Positions 11,022-21,939 of a DNA stretch of 64,000 bases are shown one piece after another. The DNA is from Nitzschia sp. pyKryTriq1 (Eukaryota > Bacillariophyta > Bacillariophyceae > Bacillariales > Bacillariaceae). The position numbers and the translations under genes were made by a program. The DNA lies in NCBI GenBank assembly GCA_956465555.1, contig OY101123.1, positions 1,612,001 through 1,676,000 on the forward strand. The letters run 5' to 3'. Below the pieces are notes generated by a model. The model saw nothing but the letters and a program-made list of their open reading frames with translations. It searched no databases and had not been told where the DNA came from. Position 1 is the stretch's first letter. Every line of letters starts with the position of its first letter.

Positions 11022-12779
11022 TACCAAAAGTCGGTCTATTGAGTTGCGCTAGAGCCTTTCGACGGTTTTAAATTCTAACTCTATAGTCTCTATACCGGTA
11101 GGCTATATTGCTATCCGCTGAACGAGCACAATAGCGATGCGTGGAGAGAGGTCGAGGCAATAAAAAGGAGGGTGAGCGATGTGAGCGATACCACAGTTAC
11201 CATGATTGATTGTTGTGTATTAGGTAGGACCGCACATGCATGGGTCCTCACGGTGCGAGCGGAGATCTCCACTGAGTGGCATTGTTAACCGCGCGAGAGT
11301 CTCGCACTCTCGAAAGTCGACGTAGTCGATTTCTTAATCATTTTAATCAAAAGTACGAGAATTTCACATGCCGAAACCCCTCGTAGAAACCCTGGTTTTT
11401 GGTAGACGTGGTACTGAAACCCTTCGCGCGCTCTCTTGTCCAATCATAAAGCACGATATTGATATTCGGAACACTCCACAATCAGAAAATCAGACAGATC
11501 GACTCAACAACAACAACAACCAACCTTCTTGATTGTTGTATCCAGGGTGCCAAGTCGAAGATACGTTCGTTTCTCTTTCTTTTTCTTATTACTGTTGTCC
11601 GTGGCTGTAATGTATCGTGAACGGGGTAGCTTCCGCCCGATGGGGCTTGCCTCCACAATCCAAGACCAGCTTGTTCTCGATCAAGTCTGGAGTCGACTTG
11701 GCTGCCGAACCCGAACCTTTCCTCATGGCAATGCATTCCATCATTTGAATGTATTCCTCAAAGGAGACACCAAGGAAGTGATGCAGCGACTCAGGATCCA
11801 ACTCCCTACCATTCAAATACCAATAGTAGCCCACACTTCTCTCGGATGCAGTCTTCCCCCCATCTAAACAGTGGTCTTTATGTATATTTTTTATGTGTTG
11901 TATTGTATTCTAACGCCTTAGGGACTACTTGTTTGATTCGACGACGACCGACGAATACACGACAGGAGACGCCTTGCATATCAACTAACGTTCACTACAA
12001 GGACTCGTACGGTACAGGCTACGAGTACTACCGTGTATCATACAGTATTCTGCGAGCGCGGACAATAGTGAACGTTCAATAAGTATATTTATACAAACAT
12101 ATTATGATTTACATTATTTATAAGCACATAAACAGTATTTAACACACCTTGAATAATGAAAACCTTCACTGTGGCGTTTTTATTTAATGAAAGGCCATGA
12201 AATCCAACCGGTTCGCTATCAATTAATAATTCCGTGTTCGCGATCATGCAACGAACTTCATCCCTGAGGGAATGATATAGCCCCGCCTCTTGGATGGCCA
12301 TTAAGGCCGGCGGGCGGGCGGCGGGGTACTGTAGTTGAAGTACGAGTACGAACATGCATGTACCTTTACCGCGCCTGTGTAGTCTATGCAAAAGGGATCT
12401 AAAACCAAGCATACGCGGTACGCACGGTAAACATCTTCTCCGAAACAGAAGTACTGAGGGTATACAGATTTTCTACACAGGACGGTATGCATTCTTTGGC
12501 TTGGAATTTCAGAAATTGAGACGTACCGGTAGTGTACTGTACCGGTACAAGTACAGTCGAACGAACAAAATGCACGATCACGCATGATGTGCAGATTGCA
12601 GATGATGCATGCAGAAAACAACCTAAAATGGTGCTCGTTTTTCCTGCGTGCTTTATTGTTAGAACTACATTTCCAAACGGATCTTCTCAGAGTTCCGATC
12701 GAGAAAAGCTCCACTGGAAGATTCTGATAAACAGCCTTGTAACTTTTACAATCCTATCAGACAACATCCAAGTGCCACC
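11022..12779. other. Long spacer; possible gene remnant and TACCGGTA clusters
   Basis: This region of about 1.75 kb has no confident gene. It holds the orphan minus-strand coding-like segment listed separately, and GTAC-rich palindrome clusters at about 12325-12365 and 12520-12560. The last 60 bases are the leader of the next gene, whose start context is GCCACCATG. Confidence 0.5.
11589..11917 (-). pseudogene. Orphan coding-like segment
   Basis: The minus-strand frame from about 11917 to the stop at 11589 has no suitable ATG, yet its lower part reads like a genuine protein: GYYWYLNGRELDPESLHHF, then GVSFEEYIQMMECIAMRKG and NKLVLDCGGKPHRAEAT, with balanced amino-acid composition. It may be the last exon of an unrecognised gene or a decayed fragment. 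No family was recognised. The opposite-strand frame over the same bases is Phe/Leu/Arg-rich and less convincing. Confidence 0.3.
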
Positions 12780-15479
12780 ATGCCGCCTCCAGTGGCTGAC
12801 AAATCAAAGGTGCAGAAGCGCAAAACCGAGATGGGCCATGGCTCGTTTCATGGGGATAAAGCGAAGGGGTACGGGAAAAGCCCCGTGGTTGCGAAACGCA
12901 AGCTCGCAGCTGCGCCTGGTCTCGTACCAGCTAGGAGTACTAACCTGTCACCTCCTCGGGGGGGTCCAACGAAACGAACCGAGTCCCTACAGCACCCCCA
13001 CAGTGCACCTGCTCGTGTTCGAAAGTCCGTCTCGTTGCCGATGGATGGGTCGGCCCCGATCCCTGATTTAGTGGACCTCAGCGGTGGTACGTCCCCTAAG
13101 ATCTCCAAAACGAAGCCAAATAAGAAGAGATCAGCAGGTGATCCTCCCATGCTGACCCCCGAGACTTCCACAAAGATATTCAATGCTTCCATGCCAGCCG
13201 GTTTGATATTCTCGCCGATCTTGGACCTTGATTTTGATAGCAGCGATGATGAGAAAGACTCAAAGCACTCCCGAAATTCTCCAATGTTACAGCCAGCTGT
13301 CTCATCTGGGTCTGAAAATGGCTCGATGGAAATGCCCGCCTTCCATATGAGTGCAAGCATGAATTCTTCGATGCTTTTGCAAAGTATCCCCGAGAAAAAG
13401 AAGAAAAAGGTCCAGAAATCGTCTCCTTCTTCCTCCAGCACCTCTAGCCCCAAGGTGAAACACCAAAAGCATCCATCAGTGGCATCAGAAAAGAGCAAGG
13501 TGGTGGTGAAACATGCGCCAAGCTTGAGCCCGATCCCCGTCAGTAAAAAGTCCTTGGCGAGTTCCAGAAGCCTTTCTCAGAGTCCAGGGCCGCATGCTCG
13601 CACGTCCGTCTCAGCCAACGCTAGAAGTGCCTCCCAGAGCCCGGGAAGGCATTACCACAAGTCTGTCTCTGATGTTGGTGGTAGACGTCCTTCCAAGAGT
13701 CCCGTGCGTCAGTACGTAAAGTCCGTTTCGGACATCGGTGGAGCGGCTCGCCCCAGGACGAAAAACCAATTGGTTGCATCCAAGAACGATTCCATCATGT
13801 CCCTGGACGGGCCTCATGACTGTCCTCGCAGTCCTACCAATGCCCAACCCAAGAAGCACAGAAGTTTGCCCGAAGTCCCATCAACCTGGCACAGCACTCG
13901 AGATTCTAGAAAGCTGAACTCCTCCAATATTGGACACAAAATTGGTGGCATGGCAATGGTTCCTCCCCTTGACCCTGGTTTGGACGGAGGCGACAGACTC
14001 TCGAAATCCAGCAGGTCGAAGCAGGTCAGTCTCAATGGATCGTCTCACGTTCCCAAGCGTCAATCCAGTCTACCATTACAGAGTCAAAAAGCGTTGGGAA
14101 TGTCTCAATCAAGTCATGCAAGAACAAGCAGCCTCACCTTGTCGAACCATCAGGGGGGCAAGCAAATGTCGCGTTCAGACCATGTAAAAAAAGACCCTAT
14201 TCCACGAGATTCTATCATGTCAACTTCTATTCCCAGGGATTCTCAACGAGCATCCAAACACAGCTCTGGAGTAGTAGGATCCATGTTGGGTATGGTAGAT
14301 AAAGTCCTGGAGAGAACTGTCCAAGTTCCAAGCGGCAAGTATGGCCTCAGCGAAAGAGAAAAGTCTAAGTCCACCCAAGTCGACGATGACTCCGATGGGG
14401 ACGATTCTTTCGCGAACGATGATGTTGAGGCTTCAGGAAACAAGAGGGTCTCCTTCAAGAACAGCAACGCTGGTCGAAGGTTAAAAAAGCAATGGGCCCA
14501 GAAATCTACCAAGGCGCTCAAGTTTATGGAAACAACACTGGGGATCGAGAAGAAACCACCCAAGACTTTAGTCATTGTATGGATTCTAATCGTTGCCGAA
14601 TTGGCCTTCGATTTCGTAACAACCGTTATTTCCTTCGGTGCATTCAGTCAGGGAATGGATTGTTGCGGATATGAAATGAATTTAGGTCGCGTACCGATGG
14701 GAATTACTATTCCCTTCTTCTTTCTGGTTTTGGCCGAGACAATGTTTCTCTTTATCGCCATCACCCTAACATTATGGCCAAGTATTTTGGCAGACGCGGA
14801 AGACAACGAACCCAAAACCGGAGTGAGCAGACTTCTCAAGCCATTCATGTGTTGTTTGAAGTGGGATTCCCATTATGTTCTTTTTGCTCTCAACGTTACC
14901 GTAATTCTCAATCCATTCTTTGGGTAAGTGCTGCAGAAAGGCTAGAATGCGGACGGACGCGATTGAAATATATGAATAAGCTCAGCTCACATTCCGCTTT
15001 CTCGCAGATGCGTCATTGCGTGGATGCTGCTGTATCAGTCGTCGAAGTTCGAGTGTTTCCTGGTGCTCGGGCTGGAAGGGGCCAGTATTATTTTGCACTT
15101 TACAAGTGTTTACCTCGAGGGCTCATGCAAAAGATGCAGGGATTTCTGCTTCCATAGCATCCAATTGATTCCTTTCCTGTCATCCGTGACACTAATCCTC
15201 CTTTACCTAAGACAGGGTGGCGTGTGCTACTTAGTAGAAAGTGAAAAATTTCTCTTCAGCGGGTGCGAGCTTTGCCCCAATGGACTGGCGCCCATTGACG
15301 GCCTTTGCCAACTCCCAGACGGAACCAATATCACTGTTACGAGTCAAAGACTTTGGGAGGTCGACGGGGATTTTAACGATCTTGCGAACGCACTGACTGC
15401 ACGCACTACACAGAGCGGGTACTGTGCCGCAGATCATCCAGATGGACCTCAAGTCGACTTTTGTTTCTTCTCATACTAA
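12780..15479 (+). CDS. Large Ser/Lys-rich protein with C-terminal multi-pass membrane domain
   Basis: Exons 12780..14923 and 15008..15479, with a GTAAGT...CGCAG intron of 84 bp, give 871 residues. Residues 1-590 are predicted disordered: Ser, Pro, Lys and Arg dominate, with loose repeats such as SQSPGPHARTSVS, SQSPGRHYHKSVSDVGG and KSPVRQYVKSVSDIGG near residues 265-320. These repeats are dense in SP and SxS sites, typical of proline-directed kinase targets. From about residue 598 there are at least five hydrophobic helices (VIVWILIVAELAFDFV, IPFFFLVLAETMFLFIAI and others), continuing over the intron into exon 2, and then a Cys-rich loop CELCPNGLAPIDGLC. No family was recognised. A Kozak-like GCCACC precedes the ATG. 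The architecture suggests a membrane protein with a long, phosphorylated cytosolic arm. Confidence 0.8.
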
Positions 15480-15616
15480 GTTGCAACACTTTCATCTTCT
15501 TTCCCCCTGGAAATCTAATCTAATTAAAACTCGAAGGGGAATATACATAACTATACATAATGCAATATAATGCAATTTTACCGAAGTTTTTGAAGAGTAT
15601 TCGCACTAAAGTTGTC

Positions 15617-15627
15617 GGGGGGGGGGG
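15617..15627 (+). repeat. Poly-G run of 11
   Basis: Eleven consecutive G residues lie in the short convergent spacer between the large membrane-protein gene and the GH20 gene. Runs of this kind are prone to slippage and assembly error. Confidence 0.9.
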
Positions 15628-15691
15628 ATAGAAGGCGATGAAGGAGTCTTGATTAAAGATTACGGGCTAGTGGCGACGCAGAAGAGTTCTT

Positions 15692-17230
15692 CTACTTTGT
15701 GGGCAGACCCATCGTAATGCCATTGGTATTATTTTTCATACCAATAGCTTTTGGTTGCATTGTAAATCGAAAACAAACATCTCTTTTCCATTCGCTCCAC
15801 ATGCTCGACCATTTGCTCTTGAAAGGACCATAGTAATCAATCATCGGGTGACCGTATTTGCGACACAACCCTTCGGGAAATCCAACTTGGTGACACAGTC
15901 GAGCATAAAGCGCATTGAGCTCATTGCCACTCAAGATAGGAAGATTAGATACACCAATCGTGACAGCCAACAACCTACCCACCACGTTTCGATCATGGAA
16001 AAAGTTGGCATCGAGCTCAAAGCCACCCACAATGATCCCTTTCAGATTCACTGGAGCGTTCTGAGCAAATACATCGCCCAAGTGCCACCACTTCCGAGAA
16101 TGCAAAAACACCTCCCAGGCTGCCTCGTTGAAATTCACGTCCATGTACAACCGAGCCGATCCAATGATCGGAGTTCCGATCGTCACATTTTCAGTCTTTC
16201 CCGGCGTGTCGTGCCACCAATGATTGATCATGCCGGCCCGCTTCTTGGCCTTGAGGCGAAGCGTATTCCGTACGGAATGTGGGGCGAAGGAAGTTTCGCG
16301 CCATCGAATCACTTGTTCCTCCGGATATCCCACATCTTGCAAGATCTCCTGCAGCATCCCTTCAAAGTCGTTGTAGTCAAACAACTCGGCACCCACCTCA
16401 TCAAAGCACGGCTTCGCCAGTTCCATCTCGTCCCCACCCAAGTGCAGGTACGGAGGATTCTCAAAGATGTCCACGACCTCACGAATGACATCGGTCAGTA
16501 TGCTTCGAATGTCGGGATGGGAAATGTTGAGTGGTAACGCATAGCCTCGGCTACAGGCGTGGTTCCGACACGGGATGACGAGACCAGGGATCCCCATCCA
16601 TCCTCCTGCATGACCCGGAATGTTGATTTCGGGTATGATGGCAATAGACTTCGTACGGGCATAGCCGATCAACTCTCGAATATCCTGTCTTGTATATACC
16701 TTGGTGTTCCCGTAGATATGTGTCGGACAAGCCAGGGCAGGCTGGGATTCTAGTTGGATCGCGAATGCTTGATCATCGGTCAAACGGAAATGAATCAAAT
16801 TGTATTGAAGTACCGCCAGGACATCGATCAGTCGCTTCAGCCACTCGATGGTAAAGTAATGACGTCCCGCATCCACCAAAATGCCCAACATGTTGGTGTT
16901 GAGTTCCAATTGGAGGGACTGGAGAGAGGATAGATCAAACGATGTATTTTGTAGAATATCAATGACACTTTCGGTTCTGCTAAAGTCCGGAGGAAACTGT
17001 GGTTTCGGCCCACGTCGACGGGCCAAGACATCAAATCGAATGGTGGGATGAGAAGGGGAAGACTTGACACTCGGAATGGCTAGAGTTTTGTTGGCGGGTG
17101 GCTCCTTGCTGATCGTTCGACTTCTCGTCGTCGTCGCGTGCATGGATGATTCATTTTCCTGATTAGGCTTGGCTCGTCGTACTTTTCCGTGTAACTGGTT
17201 TGACGATGATTTGACCAGCACAGCCTGAGG

Positions 17231-17263
<33 letters not shown>

Positions 17264-17674
17264 CGGAGCATTTTTCTCATTGTTACTCGAGATCAAAGGA
17301 GATGATGATGATTCAATCATTGTCGCATTCTTAGCGAGAGTAGTAGAGCGGGATCCCATTGCTGCTACTGCTGCTGCTGATGATGATGTTGTTGGTGGTG
17401 GTCGTCGCCGCGAAACGAGCGGTGCATCGGGGATGGTTTGGACGTCGGGTTGGTATTGAACATGAAAGAATCCTACTTGAAGAATCGTAATCACCACCAT
17501 GGAACCCAGCAACAAAATAAGTCGCCATTGTTCGGAGGAAATATTCCGTGGTGATGTGGATGGCGACGCCCTGTTATTTTTCGTCCTCTTTTTGGATTGT
17601 ATTATGAAGGATCTCTCTTTCTTGGAGGGCGAGCCACCACTAGTAGTATCATCATCGAGCGGAGGGCTCGCCAT
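15692..17674 (-). CDS. Glycoside hydrolase family 20 beta-N-acetylhexosaminidase, type II membrane form
   Basis: Single exon, 660 residues. A basic cytoplasmic start leads to a signal anchor at residues 51-71. A Ser/Thr-rich stem of about 150 residues follows, with a ten-Gln run at about 139-148. The catalytic barrel begins near residue 263 with ILVDAGRHYFTIEWLKRLID, the GH20 'D..R' start, then FRLTDDQAF, IIPEINIPGHAGGW and HLGGDE, whose D415-E416 pair matches the GH20 catalytic Asp-Glu. GH20 enzymes use substrate-assisted catalysis to remove terminal GlcNAc or GalNAc from glycoproteins or chitin oligomers. The anchor and stem suggest action in the Golgi or at the cell surface. An 11-G homopolymer lies downstream of the stop at 15617-15627. 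Confidence 0.92.
17230..17261 (-). repeat. CAA triplet repeat encoding poly-Gln
   Basis: A TTG (plus strand) triplet run within the GH20 stem region encodes about ten Gln residues. It is in frame, so length changes would be tolerated. Confidence 0.9.
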
Positions 17675-19131
17675 GCTCCAGATGAATTTCTGCGAATAAA
17701 TTCTGTAAATTGTCTGAAACCACTGGAACCGAATCAGGTCGACAGCAAGGAGATCTACAGTACTTGTATTTTGAGACTGATCTGAGAGGTCGATAATGTC
17801 TACTAGTAGACTAATAGTCTAGGTATGTGCATTTATCACCGCATCATCATCATCATATCATGCACGATGATGCACCCTGTCGTACCTGTACATCTCGCGG
17901 TCATCGTCGTCTTTTCACTTTTTGCCCATTCGAGCATTTGTGCGTCTATGCCCGTATTTTCTGTCCCTGTCTTGGCTACCCCCAACGAACGAAGGACAGA
18001 CAAGAAGTCGAACGAACACCCAAACCTGAAACCGATACCAAGAGAGACGACCGATGAATCTCATAAGATCATCGAGTCAACCTCGTATCGCAAATCCCAA
18101 CTTCGGAATTCTAGATTAATTAGCTTTAAAAACCCGCCCGCCATCCCTTCACACCTTGACAAGGACGAGGCAAGGAGATGTACCCAAGGGTATCCCCGAG
18201 AGAGGACGATCTTGCTACGCAAATCGAAATCGATCAGGGGCATAGGCCAACGAATTATTTCACTAACAGTACTATACCATCGGTCTACAGTGTCCGAGAG
18301 AGTTGAGGGTTTGTTGGCGCCTGCGTCATCGCACGTGCTAAAACCGAAAACTCTACTCAAAGTCGCATTAGTCATATTTCGGCCGACGGACAGAAGTTCC
18401 CGCCAAGAAAGATCCATCACTCTCGCTTTCGTCACGCGCGGGCGGCGGCGGCCGGCGATAATAATGCAAAAGCTATGCCTGCAAAAACTTTCTCATTTTC
18501 ATCATGCTTCATCACGGATCACGGCCCGCCGCCGAGCTCCACCACACTTGTTCATTCTACGACCTGGTATTTGTTCTGTCAATCACACTTCCCCGGGTAG
18601 TCCTATGGTCTAGGTCGCTGGGAGTAACTTACTTGACTTTCACGGTTTACTGTTTGTTTTGTCGAAACTACAGTTCGATGGCGGTAAGCCGTAGCAGATG
18701 CGACATGGCAGCGACAAGATAAGATACGCTCCACCTACTACCAAGCAAGATCCAAACAAGAACGAAACGATGCTTCACCGACCCGCCCCTGCAATATCTA
18801 TTATCCCTACTTAATAAGTAAGAAACCCTCCAACAACCTATTCATTCCCACAAGGGAATATGGTGATGATTCTTCAAACATGACGACGACATCGACGTCC
18901 GTGCGCTGGCTTCCTCGAGGGAGAAGAATGAATCAAAATGCTTCTTCTTCTCAGCCTTCTTCTTGCTGAAACCTCGACGGCGATTTCCGGTTCACACCAT
19001 CCCACACTTCACTGCAACAGACCTTCTCATTCGATTCATTCATTCATTCATTCGATTCATTCATTCATTGATTCTTCATTCATTACATACTCTCCTCGAA
19101 TAATCCACCAGCAAGAAGCAACCACCCCGCA
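17675..19131. other. Long spacer between divergent genes
   Basis: It contains the perfect palindrome GTCTACTAGTAGAC at 17798-17811 and a TTCA-type repeat near its right end. One plus-strand frame (17825-18613) is long but Arg/Ser/His-rich and motif-free, so it was not called. The GH20 gene and the TPR gene diverge from this region. Confidence 0.45.
19028..19085 (+). repeat. Degenerate (ATTC)n microsatellite
   Basis: CATTCATTCATT units interrupted by GATTCATT occupy most of this stretch, about 50 bases before the TPR gene start, so they probably fall in its 5' leader. Confidence 0.85.
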
Positions 19132-19899
19132 ATGATGATGTTTTCCTATCCCAAGACGACTAGCAATGATATGAATATTGCTTCGACCAGCACGGCGGCC
19201 GCCCGGCATCCCGGTGTTGTTTCCGACGAGAATGCTGCTGCGAGCCACAATCACTTTTCGGCCTCGCGCAACAGCAACAGCAGCGCGTTTCGAAGTAGCA
19301 ACGCTTCTACTGGAAGCACGACTACCACTATGCTTTCGCCAGTGGTCTCTCCACTTCCCGAAGGAGAGAACAGCAGCAACAAGGAAGACTTGGAAAAGTT
19401 TGCCAACGATTGCACTGTTGCGGCGTATGATATGGTTTGGCATCAAGGCGACTACAACCAAGCTCTAGTCATTTTACACAAAGCTCTGGACGTTCAACGA
19501 TCTTATCTTGGAAAGCATCACAAGGACGTGGGATATACTTGCAACTTTATTGCAACCACCTACTGGTTGCAAGGACACGACTTGAACGCCGCCATGCGGT
19601 ACTTTTTGGAGGCCCGCCGCATCTTTTGCAAGACGGTCGCCGCCAATGCACCCACCTCGTTCGGTAAGATCTGTACCACCAGTCCACTCTTATCCGGCAT
19701 CGATGATCGTATCCATTGCATCTTGCTCCGATTTCAGTTGCCTCCGGAGGACGTCCAGCGTGCCAAGGACGCGATTGATCGGGCGATTGGGCATGAACTT
19801 CAGGGCGATCAATTCAAGTCGCAAGGACTGATTCAAGCAGCAAGAGATGAGTACAAACGAGCCAGAAAGGTCGCCGGTATCCTTCGTCAGCTCATGTAG
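19132..19899 (+). CDS. TPR-like (kinesin-light-chain type) protein
   Basis: Single exon, 255 residues. Residues 1-80 are Ser/Thr/Asn-rich and likely disordered. The segment from about residue 85 to 165 (FANDCTVAAYDMVWHQGDY, NQALVILHKALDVQRSYLG, HHKDVGYTCNFIATTYWLQG, AAMRYFLEARRIF) has the helix-turn-helix spacing and the 'G-H...T...A..Y...G....A...Y..A' pattern of kinesin-light-chain tetratricopeptide repeats. Two to three repeats are visible, fewer than in true kinesin light chains, followed by a helical tail. It is probably a protein-protein interaction adaptor. Partner and compartment are unknown. Confidence 0.8.
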   Translation: MMMFSYPKTTSNDMNIASTSTAAARHPGVVSDENAAASHNHFSASRNSNSSAFRSSNASTGSTTTTMLSPVVSPLPEGENSSNKEDLEKFANDCTVAAYDMVWHQGDYNQALVILHKALDVQRSYLGKHHKDVGYTCNFIATTYWLQGHDLNAAMRYFLEARRIFCKTVAANAPTSFGKICTTSPLLSGIDDRIHCILLRFQLPPEDVQRAKDAIDRAIGHELQGDQFKSQGLIQAARDEYKRARKVAGILRQLM

Positions 19900-20176
19900 T
19901 AGCAGAAGTACAGTATACACACACCACCACCAAGAAAGCTTCGCGCCGGATCGCCGCAAAGCGCTGGGGGCAGGCAAGACGGTGGTAGTGGAAGGATCTA
20001 CTGGTTTTGTTCTTATTGCCAATCATGGCTCATCTTGCGTAATGATTCCGGAAGCCGTCAAAGATATGCATCCGTATTGTCAATTATATAAGGAATAGTT
20101 GTTTACCGATTTGATTGCAACATGATTCATTCTTATAGTAGAGACCAAGGAAACTTGTACTTGCTGCGCTGATGAT

Positions 20177-20260
20177 CGGTACCATTACTCGTACTGTACT
20201 ACAAGTAAAGACCAAATGTACCTGGTCTTTACTTGTAGTACAGTACGAGTAATGGTACCG
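20177..20260. repeat. Perfect 38-bp inverted repeat with 8-nt loop
   Basis: Left arm 20177-20214 begins CGGTACCATTACTCGTACTG, and the right arm 20223-20260 is its exact reverse complement, ending in CGAGTAATGGTACCG. The spacer is AATGTACC. The arms also contain GTACTGTAC, the small palindrome that recurs through the window's spacers. Either strand would fold into a long hairpin if transcribed. It may be a fold-back element or a small transposon remnant; no target-site duplication was recognised. Confidence 0.97.
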
Positions 20261-20629
20261 GTAGTATTATAAACAATGAATGGTACTGTATGATCTTCTG
20301 CGTCGGATTGCTTCATTTCTTACAGTAGTTTTTTGTTCTTTGTCATTGTTCGTTCGCGCTTATTGGTTCGAGTTCTCTTTTTGCGTCAAAGAACGGTAGA
20401 CGGAAGGACCGAAAAGCGGACTTTGCGTCTTTCTGTTTGTTTGAGACGATTGAAAACTGCCTGGGTTCGAACCATTCGAGTAAAAACATTTACGCAGGTT
20501 TCACTACTGAGTCTACGTGAAAGTGCCCAAGCAGTCAGAAGCACGAGTCGTCGTCGTCGAGGTCAAGAATGATTCATCATCATCGCATCATCATCGCTGA
20601 TCTCTTTTCTCGTCACCGACTGCTCTGTT

Positions 20630-20729
20630 CTCACAACTTACAACCTTCGACATCCGAAACCCTTTCAACACAACCTTCGAACCCAACAACTAAACTACAA
20701 CCTTTCACAAACAAAGAAACAATAATAAT
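20630..20729 (+). promoter_or_regulatory. C/A-rich probable 5' leader of the MsrB-like gene
   Basis: The last 100 bases before the ATG are built almost wholly of A and C with some T (ACAACCTTCGACATCCGAAA..., ACCCAACAACTAAACTACAA, CAAACAAAGAAACAATAATA) and contain very few G. An unstructured leader of this type suits efficient ribosome scanning. The TSS itself was not identified. Confidence 0.35.
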
Positions 20730-21301
20730 ATGACCGTCGTTCCTGCTTCACTTCCCGTCGTATGCGATGAATCTGTCATGAGTCAAAAGAAGCATGGCAC
20801 CAGCGAGACTCCAGTCCAAAAGGATCTTCGCTGGGGCTGCGACTTTGAAACCGCCGACCGCATCTGCAACTTTAATCGTCATTACGCTGGTGAGTTTACA
20901 CAGCATGAGTTGATTCGTGTCTATGCATTGATCTTCTGGGTTTCTCACTTTCCTTCTTATGAATTATTGCTACAGAACATTCTGGATACTTTGAGGGCAA
21001 AACAAGCTTTGTGAAGGATGTCAAGGACGTCAAGGGCGAAATCAATTTTTATGACTCGAATACCGGAAAATTGTTGTATACAGCCCCCCGCGGGCGCACC
21101 ATGGACGAGTTCCTCAAGGAAAGCAGGGCCCATGGATGGCCATCCTTCCGTGATGCAGAGGTAAACTGGGACAATGTTCGCTGTCTCCCCAATGGCGAGG
21201 CCGTATCGGTGGATGGAACTCATTTGGGTCACAATCTACCGGATAGGAAAGGTAATCGCTACTGCATCAATCTTGTCTCGGTTGCTGGAAAGCCAATGTG
21301 A
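20730..21301 (+). CDS. MsrB-like (methionine-R-sulfoxide reductase fold) protein lacking the zinc cysteines
   Basis: Exons 20730..20889 and 20976..21301, with a GTGAGT...CTACAG intron of 86 bp, give 161 residues. The C-terminal half carries MsrB signatures in order: GWPSF at 107-111, HLGH at 136-139 and GNRYCIN with the candidate catalytic Cys at 150. The two CxxC motifs that bind structural zinc in many MsrBs are absent. The N-terminal half (CDFETADRICNFNRHYAEHSGY) is not typical of the family. If active, it would reduce methionine-R-sulfoxide in proteins with thioredoxin as donor. No presequence is evident, so it may be cytosolic. An alternative is an MsrB-fold protein with a different substrate. 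Confidence 0.75.
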
Positions 21302-21939
21302 ATGGGTTATTAAGAAAAGATCAAAGCGTTTACATAATATGTACATGCAGCAAAAGTTTGGATCTCTCGACATCGATTTCCAGGAACAAGACGAAAAAAG
21401 TGCGGCGGGCATCTTCCGTCGCCATGCTCGATTGAAGGTGAATGAATTAACGTACTTTTTTTCGCTCCCAGCGACGAAACTGATAGCATTGATCTGACAG
21501 TAACGATATAGTCTACTCTAGCCCAATGCTTTAAGAATATCTTCTTCGAGTAGTCATGCAAATATTGTAGTAGAATCTTCAGAGAAGAAAGCAATAAACG
21601 CCAGCTATGGTACTTCTTTCTTCCATCCCTCTCTCTCTCTCTCTTCTCTAGACATGATCTAGTAGACTTGAAGCCAAAAATACATACATAGGTTTCATTT
21701 GCCGATGGACGCTTCGGCGGGACTTCAATTTTGGCAATTTGGCGGGACATCTTCGATGACGTCACTCCTCTACTGCCGCACCGCACCCGCGACCGCCGCC
21801 GCATCACATATCCGTAATTCCGGTATTACGATGAAGGATCGGATGAGGTTCCATCTCCTGCTAATATGGTAACTGCGGCTGGAGTGGCCGCATTATTTGT
21901 TCACTTTCGCTCCCCCAAACCAGGAAGTAGACTACATAC
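21302..21939. other. Spacer upstream of adenylate kinase
   Basis: A CTCTCTCTCT run lies near 21630-21648. GTAGACTAC sits at 21927-21935, only four bases before the adenylate kinase ATG. No gene was seen. Confidence 0.5.

Larger units (their letters stand above)
19900..20729. other. Spacer with a long perfect inverted repeat
   Basis: It contains the 38-bp inverted repeat listed separately and, close to the next ATG, a C/A-rich leader. A short plus-strand frame at 20333-20572 is Arg/Val/Ser-rich and motif-free and is not called. Confidence 0.5.

Noticed and set aside
12089-12714. Overlapping minus-strand frames in the spacer before the large membrane-protein gene
   Set aside because: They run through GTAC palindrome clusters, have Cys/Arg-rich shifting composition and no homologous motif.
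17825-18613. 262-codon plus-strand frame starting with a hydrophobic run
   Set aside because: Strong Arg/Ser/His/Pro bias, no motif or repeat and no splice support. The apparent signal peptide comes from CATCATCATC low-complexity.
20455-20480. GGGTTCGAACC resembling a tRNA T-loop
   Set aside because: The flanking bases do not form a T-stem, and no anticodon or acceptor stem can be fitted at the right distance.
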